Source of the DNA: Manduca sexta
Taxonomy: Eukaryota > Arthropoda > Insecta > Lepidoptera > Sphingidae
Direction: 5' to 3'
Assembly (NCBI RefSeq): GCF_014839805.1
Contig: NC_051120.1
Location: forward strand, 9,300,001 to 9,364,000
DNA length: 64,000 bases
Positions 12,101 through 27,100 of this stretch are shown one piece after another; the stretch's first letter is position 1, and each line of letters opens with the position of its first letter. Below the pieces are notes generated by a model that saw only the letters and a list, made by a program, of their open reading frames with translations, ran no database searches and was not told where the DNA came from. The translations under genes were made by a program, and so were the position numbers.

Positions 12101-15100
12101 TTTTGGGACCAACAGAATATCCCGCCGTCACACTCACTACTACAACTCCTTTAAGCCAGGATCAGCAGTGGAACGCATTTAACACCGAGCGGTGAAGCTT
12201 GACATGTCTCAGGGAACACTAATCTGTCTTTATCCCACAACGAAATTAATCAAGTAGAAAGATAGGCAGGGTCAAAGAGCAGTAAGAAATTGTTCCAGTT
12301 CGAAGAACATTCACCACCTAAGGCGTTCTCATAACAATGTTCACGTAATGGCCTATAAAACCCATTGCAATTACCATAGCTATTATGGAGAAGGAAGAAA
12401 TATAAATTTTTTCCTCATAACTCATGATTACGTCCTAGGTGCGAAGAACAAAATAAATTGCAAACTTTTTAAACTAACATGACTTCGTAATTAGTTTCGT
12501 GGTATTTACTTAAAGTTATCTCAAATATTCAGAGTAAAACGTGGAGTTTAGTTAATGGAAATTTATATCAGTGAAATTTAAGTTTTATTACATAATAAAT
12601 AAAAGTTGAAATTGTAAATGCGAAACTATGTGGTTTATAAGGATGACCATAAAAATCAAATAATGTATCGGGTCTAAAAAATTTTGTTGTTTGTATTTTG
12701 AACAACCGATCATTTTCAATAACCGATCTCAATTAGTTATTTCAATGTACCTCAAAAAATAATTAATCACACCAAAGTTTTTTTTTTGACATGCTTAGGG
12801 CTAAATTATACGAAGTGTTTAGTAACAACGAACGAACTAACCTGTTCTATTTCAAATAAAATAGCATAAACAATAGTATACAGTATAGATATAAACATAG
12901 AAATAATCACTGTACATAAAATCTTTGTTGATAAATTAACAACACTTACAAAGGTGTTATTTTCATGGTTCGTTCTCAGAATCGGATTGAAGATTGAGAT
13001 TGGGATCGTTTAATCAAAATGGCTGTTTATCCCACTTGATCCCATTCACCATTTAATGTAATTCCAGTTGATATCATGATATTATTATTATAAATAAATG
13101 TTCTTTAGAAATAAACTCTTAATCGGGTGAATAGAAATATGAAGTTTCGATTTTCATTGTGGAGTGAATAGTATATTCTATTATGGAGTCGTAATATATT
13201 CCGGAGAAGGTAGGCAGGAACCGCAATCAAAAGTTAGTCACAAATCTTCAGCGAGTTATATAAGATGTTCAAAAAGTTGCACGAACTCTAACAATAAAAA
13301 TATCGTCTGCAGGAAGCTAGCTTGCATACAAAGAAGTCGCGCATCCGTACCGGCACAGGTGTCTGACCTGCAATTTTACTACGTATTCGTGTCCAATGTT
13401 CTCAGATATCGCTAGGTTTTAACCGAATTTCTACTCGCGAAAATATAGATAAGAATAATCCAAATCATACAATAAAAGTAAAAATTGTTCAGAGCTGTTT
13501 TGATGTAACGAATGCAGCATCATCATCATCATTATATCCTGTGGGTTCTAATTACTGGACATAGGTCTCTCATACCATGCCAACTCGGTCTCAAGTCAAT
13601 AGGATCCAGGTTCGATCAGCGATCTCGACAATGTCGTCGACTTTGCTGCCTCATAGCCAATGCTGAATTTGTCCTGTTTTGTCATAATACAGTTTATTTT
13701 TGAAATATTGCCGATACAATATATTTTAACAACTGACTTACGGCTTCGCTCGCGTAGAAATCAGTAAGTCACAAAGTTTTACCTGCATAAATCCCACGAG
13801 ATTTTTCATAACCACGTGACCCTTTGAACACTAATCGTTATATTTCAGTCAATTGACATAAAACCGTAATGTATTATTAACATAAACCTTGCTCAAGAAT
13901 TGCATTATCTTTTATTAAAAATTCTACCAAAATCCCTTCAGTAATCCATTTGGGAAAATCGATAATATGTATAGATTTTATATTATACTTGTTGAGGTTG
14001 ATACAACTTTGCCAAAATGTTAGCGGGAGATTTCCTTAGTTTTACGATCGGCCACTTTGAAAATGTTTAAAAAATTAATACAATTTCGAACACTGTAAAA
14101 TAGCCAGTATTCCACAATCGGCGAAACATAATAAGTTAGGATGTAGTACGTTTCATTGTCCAAGACTCTATTGTTTGAGAAAATATTTGAGGGTATTCAT
14201 TTGTAAGTAAGAATATTCCGACGATGTCCTATTTTACAGTCTTTGTTGTAACAAGCTAGCTTGTTCGTTGTAAAAATTACTTTTATTTTCTACAAGGTTT
14301 TTGTAGTGACACACAATGTATTTATCCTCGAAGAGGTAGGCAGAGATGCAACTAGGGCACCCACATTTCACCATGTGTGTGTTTCGTTCCATGATGTGAT
14401 GGGAGGGAGCTCATTACCCCATCGGGTTCAAATTATCGATTTCAGGCGAATGCTGAACAAAAAAACCCAACATCACTGCTACTGCATAACCCAACAACAC
14501 CAGAATTGAACCCGAATCCTCAGAGACATGAAGTACCGTACAATCAAAACAACTACGCCACCGAAGCCGTTACATTATCAGATCTAGGATCCTTAAAGAA
14601 AGTACTCGTGGTTGAGTGTCAATATTCATAATGTTTTCTTGTCTTTACGTGAATGCTAGACATTAATATTAAATTATTTTTCGAATTTTATCGCGTTTTA
14701 ATATTTTAGTTTCCTCCCGACGTTTCGAACACTGCAGCCTTCGTGGTCACGGTCACGTGGTCAATATTCATTTTGTCGTTTGCTTATTGCCAAAAAATAC
14801 AATAGCATGCAAAACTTTGTTCATTACAAGTTGAGATAGGCCAGTGAGGTAAAAAGACTATGAAATGTTCAGCAAATGGAAATACAGTATTTTTTAATTA
14901 ACAGTATTGTGTAACATTGTTAGTTTTTGCAAGTGCCTCTTTAATTAGAAACTTGAGAACAAACGTCTGAGAAAAAGATGATACCGACGTCAACAACTTT
15001 GCTGTTGAATTTGGTCTTATTATTGCATCGCTGATTCTTTCAAGGGTATGTATAACAGTGTGTGGAGGTAAAGTAATATCGAGTTATTCAATAGCCGATT

Positions 15101-18100
15101 AGACTTCAACACACACACTCACTCCTTTTATCGCCAAAGGGGTAGGCAGAGGCGCAACTAGTGCATCTACTTTCCGACGTGTTTTCTCATGATGTGTTAA
15201 GGAGTGATTCTATCGAGTTTTCCGGCACAAATCTAGACTTCAGACTGATAATGAGTAGAAAAATCCAATATTGATTTCCCTGTTCCAGGGATCGAAACCC
15301 AGACCTTAGCATACCGTAATACATTGCGCTTCTGAGGCAGTCTTTTATATAAATATTTGGAATTTTAACCTGACCATCATCAAATAAAGCCTATTTCTAA
15401 TATTATGAAATATAACAAATAAGAATATAAATAAATTTGTCAATTTTAAAATAACTAAGTTACTAACTACACATAAAGACCAGTTATAATACTATAAAAT
15501 ATAACAAATAAATTGTCTATTATAGAAATTAATTCACTACACTGTCACGCTTGACTATGATCTTTCAATACCTATGTATAGTAATTTGCCATTAAATATG
15601 TAAAATTTAAAAGTCCCAAAGACATTAGTCACTTTCAGGGGTTAGAAAAGTCAGTAAAATGAGAGGATTTCAAGTATTACACACTGTATTTGAATGATGT
15701 AGGTCCGAATTCCGTTTTTTATTATCCTACCCTTTTCAATGACACTGTAATTTCAATTTAACTCCGTAATTCGTTTAAGTTTATAATGAATTAGTTATTT
15801 CGATGAAAAAAACGCTTAAATTATGATATTAGGAAATTTATTTTCTTAATAAATCATAGGTATAAGTAGTGTCTAGATAATGTCGACTGGCGAGGGGCAA
15901 TCTCTCGTCAGGCAACTCTATCCAGACCCTAGTATACTTTCGATCAGTGCGGTGTAGTCACTGTGTCGCGGCGGTATAACACAAATCCTGTGTGTTCATG
16001 GCTAGACAGTAATGAACATGCATTCTCGCTACCGAATGAAAAATACCACAGATTTTAAATTCATAAAACAGAGGCTAGCGATAAGTAATCTAATGTTTTA
16101 ATATACTATTCATTAGTATCTTAATTAATTAACAAAACAAGATGGAGGATTGAAATTATTTTAATTATATTTTAAAACTTTAAATAAGAACTCCTTGCTA
16201 AAAGGTACTTAAACAGGCAACAGATAGATAACGTGTTAATGAAAATAAAAATAAAATTCAACTTCTGTGGTATTCTTACCAAGTAGCAACGAACGCTGTG
16301 TTAAAAAAGAAAGAAAGAAAAATATTTATTATTACAAGCAGTACTTATAACGTGCACATAACAAAACAAGAACAAAAACATAAAACTATAAAAATAAATT
16401 ATATATATTGTGCTAACAATAAGAACCCTCATTCCGCTACTTGCTGCAGTAGCAGTCTAATTAATACCTCAGCGCTGATTTTCAATGAGGCACTACGGGT
16501 GATATACCATTAACGTTCCATGATTCAGTGGTGGTAGGTTTCTAATATTTAAGAGTCCGCCTAGGTAGGTACCATCGCAATGTCTATTTCTGCCGCCAAG
16601 CAACAGAGGTCCCGGTTGTGTCCCGGTTTGAAGGACATTGTAGCCAATGAAACTACTGGACATAATGAGACTTAACATCTCACGTCTCAGGATGGCGAGC
16701 GCAGAGGAATACCAAACAATATTTTGTAATTCAAGGTGTTGGAACGTGTTTCTACAGTTTATGGGCTGTCGTATCGCTTACCATACAGGCGAATGGCAAG
16801 CCCGCCCCGTCATTCAATGAAATTAAGAAAAAAAACAATCTTCTGTTATCATGTTGTAAGTTAGGAGATCCTTTACTATACATCATTGTACATTGTTCGT
16901 TTACTTACGCGCTCAAAAGAAATACTGAACCTTATCCATCATTAAAGTGCGCATTTTTTCAACACGACCCATTTCGTTGTTAAAATATGAATGTGGTAAT
17001 GTTTTCGTAAATGTTCCGTGCAAGGCCGTGATTTGCATTCATTGTTCGTTGAGTGATTATTTTTTATATTATTTTTGCACCGTTGTCTAAAGTCTTTGTT
17101 GCCTGTTTAATGGCATCGTTGTCTAACGTATTCGGATGTTAAGTGGCTTCTCAGTAATGAGCAGAATAAAATGACATTATGTTACAAGAAAGTTTGGCAA
17201 ATTCATTTTTAAGATGAAAATTGCTAAGAGATAACTACCATTATAATTGTAACTTAAGGTTATAGCTTAAGGTCCATTTTTCATAAATTTCGTCGTATTA
17301 AATTTTAAAGGCCGAAATATCCATGCACATTAATTATTTTTAGGTTTTTCTTTCAACTGCGAGAACTAATCACTAACTAGACGTGAATTTAAATTCTTTA
17401 CTTGTCAATACTTTTTTAGTTACCCAGATTAAAGGTGAAACAAAATGTATGAAAAATGGACCTTAAGGTATAACCTTAAACATATTTGTACGCGTTTTAA
17501 TATGCAAAGACGTTAATGCTTTACGACACCGATGGTGCAGGTGTTTTCGTATGCGGTATTTAGCGTTTTGGATTTGAATCCCGGTGGAATAAAATGTTCA
17601 GAATTTGGAAGTGTCTCCAATAAATAGCTATATAATCACCCTAACATGTGACCTAATATATATTTTACCTTGCGATCGTGTAACACCTCTGCCTACCGTT
17701 GAGAGAGGAAAAGGCGTGACGCTACATTTGTATATGCTTCTACATTTTGTTACTAGATCTATTGTATATACTATCTTTTATAGTGAAATGGTCGTCACTA
17801 GAACACCAGAGACTATTCTATCGATGTTTCGGATTACATCCACAGTCGATTAGTGTTTGCGGTTTCCCTGTATTTACTTGCGGTCTCAGATTATTGTATG
17901 TAAGGTGTACTGTTTCAGTAGGAATTTCGGTCACATTTAGGATTGCTTTTTGTTCCTAAACATTTTTTGATATTATATTAAAATAGCAGTACCTCATACT
18001 ACATTGATTATTTATATAGATATGCATTTGATTCAGTATTTGATTCTAATGAGTTAAACTTTTTATTTTTATTCGTCGAAGTCAATCGTGCCTTTTCGTA

Positions 18101-21100
18101 TTTTAAGTAAACTTTTTATAACAGAATGACGTACACGTGGATTTAATTTCAAGTGTTATCTGCTGTGAACATTAATGTCGGAAGCCTCATGTACTATTTA
18201 ATAGGCCCCCTCCACGTCAGTGGCAATTCGTATGCGCTCGGTCTCCAAACCGAATGCACGCCCATGCATGTGGTGTCATTTGGCATTATATGGCACTATT
18301 CAAATGTTCATACAAAAATATACTTCATCGACTCCATTATGTTAACGATACTATACCGCGTAAATTCGCAGTAAAGGTATCGTGCAATTGAATAAAGAGA
18401 CCAGCTCTTCATTCAATTGCAATAAATAAAATCACCCTCCAAAACACATGTAAAGCAGTTTTCTCAGAATATCGATTATTTAAATTAACCGCTACGGAAG
18501 CAAACCGAGTTAGGCCTCTGAAAATAAGGACCGAATTACTTCCCCGCATGCAAGCATATCTCAGAATCGTAAATTTCTTAGCGCTCGCAGACAGATTAAT
18601 GTATTGAGAAATGTTTTGCGTGTTCTGCTCGTGTAATTATGGTGTGAGATATGAGATTTGTATTTCCTTTATCTGTAATAGGGGATAATCAAGCAAGTTA
18701 GGTAAGTGAACATTGTCGTGTATTTATAATACCAGAGGCGTCATCGGACTGCTAGGCTTTTGATATCATTAACAAAGACTATCAAGTAGCTCGCCTGGTA
18801 ATCGCCTCGACTGACTAAGTTGAAAATAAAGAATTTAAAGTTTCGACCTTAAGGTAAATATAAATTATAATACATTATATAAGTGAAACAAATAACTAGC
18901 TCTCTCAAAGAAAAACAGCTCCGCAGCGTAACGCTGTAGATACTGCAATATGGAATTGAATGAGGTAGTCCATTGTTGGCACAATGTAATATATTTTATA
19001 ACGTACATATATAGTACTAGTATTGTTTGTTCCAACAAGAAAAGCCTTCTTTCTTTCTTGATATGTAATGGTCACAAGAAGGTAGAGAAATAATTAATGA
19101 TAGCCTATACGCTTTATGAATTATCTCTTGCTTTAACGGTGAAGGAAAACATCGTGGGGAAACCGGCATACCTGAGAAGTTCTCTAAAGGCATTTTGAGG
19201 TTGTGTGAAGTCTACCAATACGCACTAGGCCAGCGTGGTGGACTAAGGCCTAATCCCTCTCAGTAGTAGAAGAGGCCCGTGCCCAAAAGCGGGACAGTAT
19301 ATAATACAGGGCTGATATTATTATTATACGCTAAAGTAACACTCGATCTTTTTGCCAAATAACGAGATATTTGCATTTACCTATATCAATTATCCAAACG
19401 TGTTCACAAATTTACACATAATTATTAGTAAGATTACATCGCCTATCAAGGAATTTTAAAACATAAAAAAGAAAGGAACTTAAGAAATAAAGGCTTAAAC
19501 TTCTACGCCGTTTTAAGTGTTTATTATTCAATTCACGACAACAAATAATGAGACCAGTTAAGGAATATATTTCTAACAATAAAAGTGGGTCTAAATAGTA
19601 ATTAAAGTGGGAAGAATTTCGTGATCACAATACAAATAACCACTTGACTGAGCCCTTTAAAAAGGTAGAATCATTAATTTATTAACTTACTGGAGCAATT
19701 TGTAATGAAAATGAAATACGTCTCAAGGGTTAACAAGAATCGGAAAACAACTTGAGATACAAACGGCAAATAACAAAATAAATATTTATAGATAAGGTCT
19801 GGGAGCCCTATTCCGTCTACGGGGCCATATATGGGCGGTCTATTGGAAGGACAGCTTCGATAGCCGTTAAGGTAACAGAGTAAAAAAAATCCTCTGTTTA
19901 CCTTTACGGTTTTATCGGTTAATTATAGCTGCCCTGTATTCTATAACGTCCCACTGCTGGGCTCGGGCACCCTCTGCTACTAAGAGGTATTAGACCTTAG
20001 TCCACCACGCTGGACTTGTACGAATTGGTAGTCTTCACACACCCTCAAAATTCTTATAGACAACTTCTCAGGTATGCAGGTTTTCTCACGATGTTTTACT
20101 TCACCGTTAAAGCATGCGATAATACACAAAAAACACGCGCAAAATTTAAGATAAGTCAGAGGTGTGTGCCAAATGCCAATTCCTTCGACGCCTCTTATAA
20201 TATCATCAATAATACCAAAATATTCGGTGTCTGCGATCATGTCTAATAGGTTCAAAGTTCGAGATGAAACTGAATAGTCTAATATTCAAGCCAGCATCTC
20301 GTTTCACTGCCAAATTCTCCACAAATGATATCGATTTCCACAAGTAAATTGCGATCCGAAAGGATTTTGATGTGTTCAACAAAGTTTTGATAGACGTAAT
20401 GTTCTTCATGTCAAATAATAGATTAATAGCGCTATTGGAATGGAAAATTGTGAACGCTTTTGACATGCCCAATGCCAATAGATGCCTCGGGAATGCTCAA
20501 CGAGGTGAATAAAAAAAATGTGGTAGTCGAACCTTTTAGAATGATATAGGTGTAAGAGAACGATGTTTCTGAAGTTATTATATCTAAAATATAGGTTACA
20601 TTTTAAGTACAATATTGTAATTGATAAAATGACAAATCGTCGCCGCAGCTTTCTTTATGAAAAGAAAAGAATTTTAAAAAGTAAGATTAATATTTAATAC
20701 AGATAAAAATATTTTCGATTGAACAAAGTCTGAAGCGAAACCTTCTATTTTGAAAGTCGCTCTTAGAAAGCACCAGCATTTTTATAGCATTTCTTGTTCC
20801 TTGACATAATTATTTTTATTTTTTTTTATGCGGGCCAGTGAAATGTGACCCCACTGCACCTGATGGTAAATAGAGTGGCGTCCAATAGAATTTCGACTGG
20901 CGAGAGACCCTTTGGCAGTCCATACAATTATGCCGACCTGTTGGAACTGGATATACATAAACTGATCTCGGACCGCGACACACTATATTTTTACGAATAA
21001 CACCAGATAGTATAGTCACTTTAACGTATCAGAAGGAAAATAACAATAATTGAAAAACTACTTCACCAAAACGATATCTAAATATTTAACTACTCAATCC

Positions 21101-24100
21101 CACAATATATCTCATCAACCTATATAAAACCACGAACTCGCAATAAAGAAATCGCCTTCTATCTCAATCCTATGATTTATATAAACACGACCGCGCAGAA
21201 ACTATAATAAGCATCGAGTGAATCAAACACTACGATCTTCAGTCACGTCACGCGTAAGCGAAGTGCGCCCTGATCATTTGCATGGGAAATAGCTTCGCGA
21301 GGTATATCAAAGGATTTGGTATCAGCAAACCGCTTTAGTGATGGAATCGAGAATATATCAACGCGGTTTGGTGTATTTTGATTGTAAAGTTGGTAATATT
21401 CTAACCCCCTTATTCATAGACGTTATTTATCTGAGGACGGAGCATTGTACTGATAACAACTCTGTTTCTAAGCTCTGTTTATCTGACAGCCAACTAGATT
21501 AAAGTTATATCTCAATATTAGCCAATCACAACGGCCCTATGTCTACGCACTGCGAAGGCTGCCATGCCGTCGGCACTGAGAAATAGACTTGTTATCACAG
21601 CGATACTCCGTCCTTAGATAAATAACGTTTATGAAGAAAGGTTTAGTAAGTTTACACTTTAGTAAGATAAGGCGATAGTTACAATATATTGGACCTTATA
21701 CCCTAGAAAAGAACGTCGAAAATTGTTTTAGAACTCACCAGAATGCAATCCAATCCTCAGCTTCAACTGATCCATGGGTCGATGTCGGATCCTGAACTTC
21801 CTCACAGCGTCCAACAATGCGAGCGCCATTCGCGCGACCTCACACGCGTGTCGAGTCCCATTACGCTCAGGAAGACCAGACACCACCATGTACGCGTCTC
21901 CGATGGTCTCCACCTGGGTTAGAAGTTGATGTAATGACATTTTTTTTTAACGTACGCCAGTGTTCTGTATCCCCTCCTGAACAAATTATTATATTAATTG
22001 GCTTCTCAAGACAGGTTCAGTCTAATTTGAAAACCTTTTGCAGTTATCCTCTGTACCTTTCTTTTATTTAAATAAAGATTTTTTTTCATATTTTATAGTT
22101 AGTTTAGTGTCACTTCTGCGTCACCTAAAAATTAAGCCTGAAGTACAAATAACATGTTCAATATCATCTTCAGCGTTTGATCTTCTGCTAGATAAGTTAA
22201 ACATTTCCGAATCAACTTTATAGTGAAATAATAATTGACTGAGTACTGTATTATCTCTAAACGCAGTTTAATTTCTAAATACAATTCCATTCTCATCGAA
22301 ATTGACTAGGTATTATCTATATCAAGACTGTCTTATTATCCCATAAAATTGGATCTCATTTGCCGTTTCTTACCTAATGATAATACACTAGCAATAATAC
22401 TAAACTAATTTGTATTCGCGTATTGTACATCGCATGTGTGACAATGGGCTTTGCTTGGTGTATCTAATGGCACAGTGTCAGTTATGAACAGTTAAGTATT
22501 CTATTTATAACAGAAAATCTATTATATAACTATATGATAATTACATCAATAATCTTGTTTATAAAATTGTTTCTATACTGGAATTTAATTTTAATATAAT
22601 CTGACTTACATATTTGCCGATAGCTAAGAGCTAATCCGTTTCCCTGACAAAAAGTATCCTATAGTATTGATAACATTTACACAGTCATAGAACACACGCA
22701 TAAGGACTAAAGTCGCACAGCTCGGACCTCCTTGAAAGTAAATAAAGTTGTTAAAAATATTAATGAATAATAATAAAGTAATCTAATTAAAGGCTTCGTT
22801 TACCTAAAGAATAAAATATCGATTTACATCCAAATTTACTTCGTCTAAAGCAGTTTTCAATATTATAGATGTCGCCGCAGCACCTCGTTATTCGTTGAAT
22901 TGGTGAATTTCCGGAGCGATAGTGGCGCCATCTATCATTACATCGAGGAAGTATTAGAAGAGGAGGGAGGTCGATTGCTGTCAATATAAGGACCGGCCGA
23001 ACGACGAGAGCTCAATCTTGTAGAAGTTTTTGTACGAGTCTTATTTGGACGCTCGAACCGAGCACATTGTGTATTCCGCTAGTGTCACTATGCAGTAAAT
23101 TGTTAGTGAAGTAAAGAAGTGTTTCAATTATTGAATAACTGTCTGGAAAATAAATATACACCGGTGATATTTTGCCGGTCATGTAAAAAAATAACCAAGT
23201 AAAGAGTTTTCACTTCGACATAGAAAATATAGATAAATACCTTATAAACATCGTAGTTTTCGACGATGGAGTCGAAACACGTGTAGAGATCGTTGAGTAG
23301 GTCCACCACTTGCATCGGAGTGGATGATGCAGAGAGCGCAGTGAAGCCAACTATGTCGGAGAAGTAGATTGTCACTTGTTCGAAGGTTTCCGCCACTACT
23401 GACTGACCGTTGATGAGTTGGGAGGCAACTGATCTAGGGACAAAAAGAAAGCTATGTAACGCGATGATCGAGCAAATCGGTCTTAAGCTACTATCCGTAA
23501 GTAGTAGAACCTGTAGAATTGGACCAAACATTCAGAGATTGTTCACTTGAAATCCATTTATTAACAAACTGACATTCCACTAAAAACAATGCATTAGACA
23601 AAACAAAGAAAAAACAAAAAAAATACTATGAATTACGAAGCCTGGCAGAGTGTGACTAGGGCAGCTTCCCGAAACAATTATAAAGTGGTAAACTGTTTTT
23701 AATATATAAGAAACAACGCATAACTTTGAATTATAAAGTATAGCCTGCTGCTTGACGGAAGACATAAACAATCATCGTTACCCATTTAATTTGAAATATA
23801 TATTTCCATATTAAATGCAAGATTCTCGCCCACAAGTAGACTTTCAAACTAATACCAACTGTCTAAGGTAGAGACCTTGGAATAGAGATTCCAATGTCTC
23901 TTTCAAAGAGAATCTCTATAAACTTCCGGTGGGCATTCGCTTTGATGAAGTTACTTAGTAGCAAAAGTTTCGCGGCCTTTAGCACCTCGGAGAGCAGGAG
24001 AACTTTGGTCTCGATTATCAATCTATAGAACTTATTACTTGAATTCCCTACAGCTTTAATATGAGCAAGTGTTGTCTAAGGTTATTTGACAAGTTCATGT

Positions 24101-27100
24101 AGATTATTAGTGCAAGAACTTGCAAAGCTTTTGAAAGTTTACGTGATCAATATATTTATTAGTGATTACTAGTTTTGCATGCGACTTCAACCATGTATAA
24201 ATCTTCTCCTGTTGTTAAAATCACGCTGTGGTTTATTCAATATTGTATTTATAGACTCTCAATTTGGGCTCTTGATTATTGGTGTTTAAAAAGGTCCATG
24301 CATTAACTGTTAACGAATAATAAATGAAATATCCATTTTCAAAAAGTTTCCCTTAATACCCAATATAATAAGGATGGTATTATTATTATGTTTATGTTGT
24401 ATGTATTATGTATTATGTAACTGCTCCAGAAAATGCAATTTAATTTGGTTGACATCAAATATCTTAGGATAGTAAGTTTCATGTGCGAGGGTAATAATGT
24501 GTTGTCTATTTCTATCTTCCAACATCAGTCCAAACATTGTAATTGCAACGAGTCATTAATCGTGCCATATATCACCCACAACAAAAAATTACCGAATTTT
24601 AAATTAAAAATAAACCGTACAAAAGTAATTCATTCAAAATAAATTTAACTAGAATAAAACGTCCGCGACTAGTTGAAAGATAATTAAATTAAAGTAACAT
24701 TTTAGGTATTATGTATTTTGCACGTAAACATGCAAATGAGTATTAAATAAAGGTTCATTATCGTATTTAATTAGTGGATATATGAGCTGCAGAACGCAAG
24801 GCATAATGGCCGCATCGCGTCTTAATTGGCATAGAATATAAATCCTTGTATAAAATTAATTGAATATGCAATTTTGAGAAGGCCACATTGTTTAGGAAAT
24901 GGAAAAAACTTATTTTTTCTAAAGTAGTGTAAAAACAATAAATATTTCTTTTGGGTTATAACTTGGGTTTAATTAGCATTAAATATTACAGAAGTTTTGT
25001 TGTTATTTGTTATTATATATACATTTCTAGATATTTTATATTCATGAGATTTACTCTCTTCTATATTGCATATAAAATTGTACTAACTACGTACTTTTGG
25101 TCGGGACTTCGCCCGCGTGAAACAGTTTTTCCGGAATAAAAGTAACCTACGTCCTTCCCAGGGTCTCAAACTATCTCCATACCAAGTTTCATCGAAATCG
25201 GTTCAGTGGTTCAGCCGTAAAGCAAAGACAGAACAGACAATTGCTTTCGCATGTATAATATTATAAATGGATATCAAATTCACATACATACAGGCCTTTT
25301 AACACCAAAAGTAGACGCAACTAGTCGAACTTTTGCGTATTCTGTCCTATGATGTGATAGGGGGTGAGCCTATCTCCAAATCTGACACAAATTCCAAACT
25401 ACGGGCTGATACTGAGCAGAAAATCGACCGACCTATTACTATTCGACCCGGGGATGTAATTTGAGACTGCAGTATACCACATGTACCGCATAACAACTAC
25501 GCCACCAAAGCACTCAGTGTACCATATTGAGGTAAGGAACAACAGTTTCTATTGTTATTTAATTTAATTTTAGAAACGAATTTCTAACCACTTTTGTCTC
25601 GGAGTAATTGCTGTCAATATCAATTCATTCCGATGAACAAAAGATTTAATTCAAAGTAGGTATTGATTGTTTTATTTTACTTGAGTGAATATTATGGTTT
25701 TTAATCAAATTATCCAACCCGCTAAGTTGTTTTGAAGACAGGTATTTGATGGTGATACGGTGGCCTATCGCGTCACCAGATGGAAATATTATAGGCAAAC
25801 CCACTGCACCATTTGAACTGTTGCTGGTTTCTTCATTAATAATTACAGTTATCACCATGTGCATAGTAATTACAGTCTTACTAAGTTGTATTTAAAGTAC
25901 TTACTTGGGCAACAACTGGTACAGCAGCTCCTCGCATTTCTTTTTCTCTTCCAAATAATCCTGAGTTCTCTCACTAACTAAAGACTCCAAATTATTCGCA
26001 TACTGCTCCATACGCGAAAGCAAATTATCTAATATGTTGCTACTCTCTTGACTCCTGTAAAAACATAATTATAATATATAAAGAAAATTCCAGCGTAAAG
26101 GATCAAATATTTAATAAGCCACACAATGTTAGCAACGAAAATATGGTATTTCTCTTTTCATATAGTTAATAAAGGCCCGGACAGTAGGGTTTTATGATGT
26201 CAAACAACTTGCTAAATTTCGGAACATGTAAAATTAGGAAAGAATGTTTCTCATGATAGTTTTGTTATAATATTATTAAAACTTACATGAGACATATTAA
26301 TTTAGTCGAAAACAACACGGTTTTACTCTCGTACTATATAGCCAGAATCGCCGACCAGTTTCGACCTATTATGTAAGTCATCCTCATTCTTATGATCATT
26401 GATCACTGATCACTGAGAGGCCTCCACTACGCGACGTCCTCTTAGCACAATATAATCGCCCCTGAGGATGACCAATTTAATAGGTCGAAACTGGTCGGCC
26501 ATTCCAACTACATAGTACGTGTGTAAAATCGTGTTGTTTTCGATAATAGTGTTGTTAGTATAGAAATTGTTACTTTTTGCAAAGATGATTAAACGGAGTA
26601 TATGTTATTGTGTTAATAAGGAACGATTGTATGTTAGGTTGATACATTTCTCTTGAGTTATGGGAAATGCGATTATGGGAGTGCAATCGTTTAAAAAGAG
26701 AAGGGATTGCATCAGTTACAATTTCTTTTCCACATTACTGTATATCATAATTTTATTACAGTGTGCGACTGTGTGATAGATATCGATATGACAAGAAAAT
26801 TTATTAGAATTTCAGCGATACTTATTTATTTCACTAAAATTATTACTTTCGGTCAAACTACATATTGTCCCAACAATATCACCAAATACAATTTTCTATA
26901 ATTTAAATTCTGAACTACGAAAGCCATTAGATTTTTAAAATCAAATATTCTATTAAAGTTTAATAAGAAGCAGAGGAAAGGATCCAAAACCAGACAAAGG
27001 TATGTACATAAACATTACTTGTTGAGGCGTCTGATGGTTCCCTTTAAATGGGCGAAGTCCGGTCTGTCTGTGGGCTCCTCGGCCCAACAACGCGCCATCA

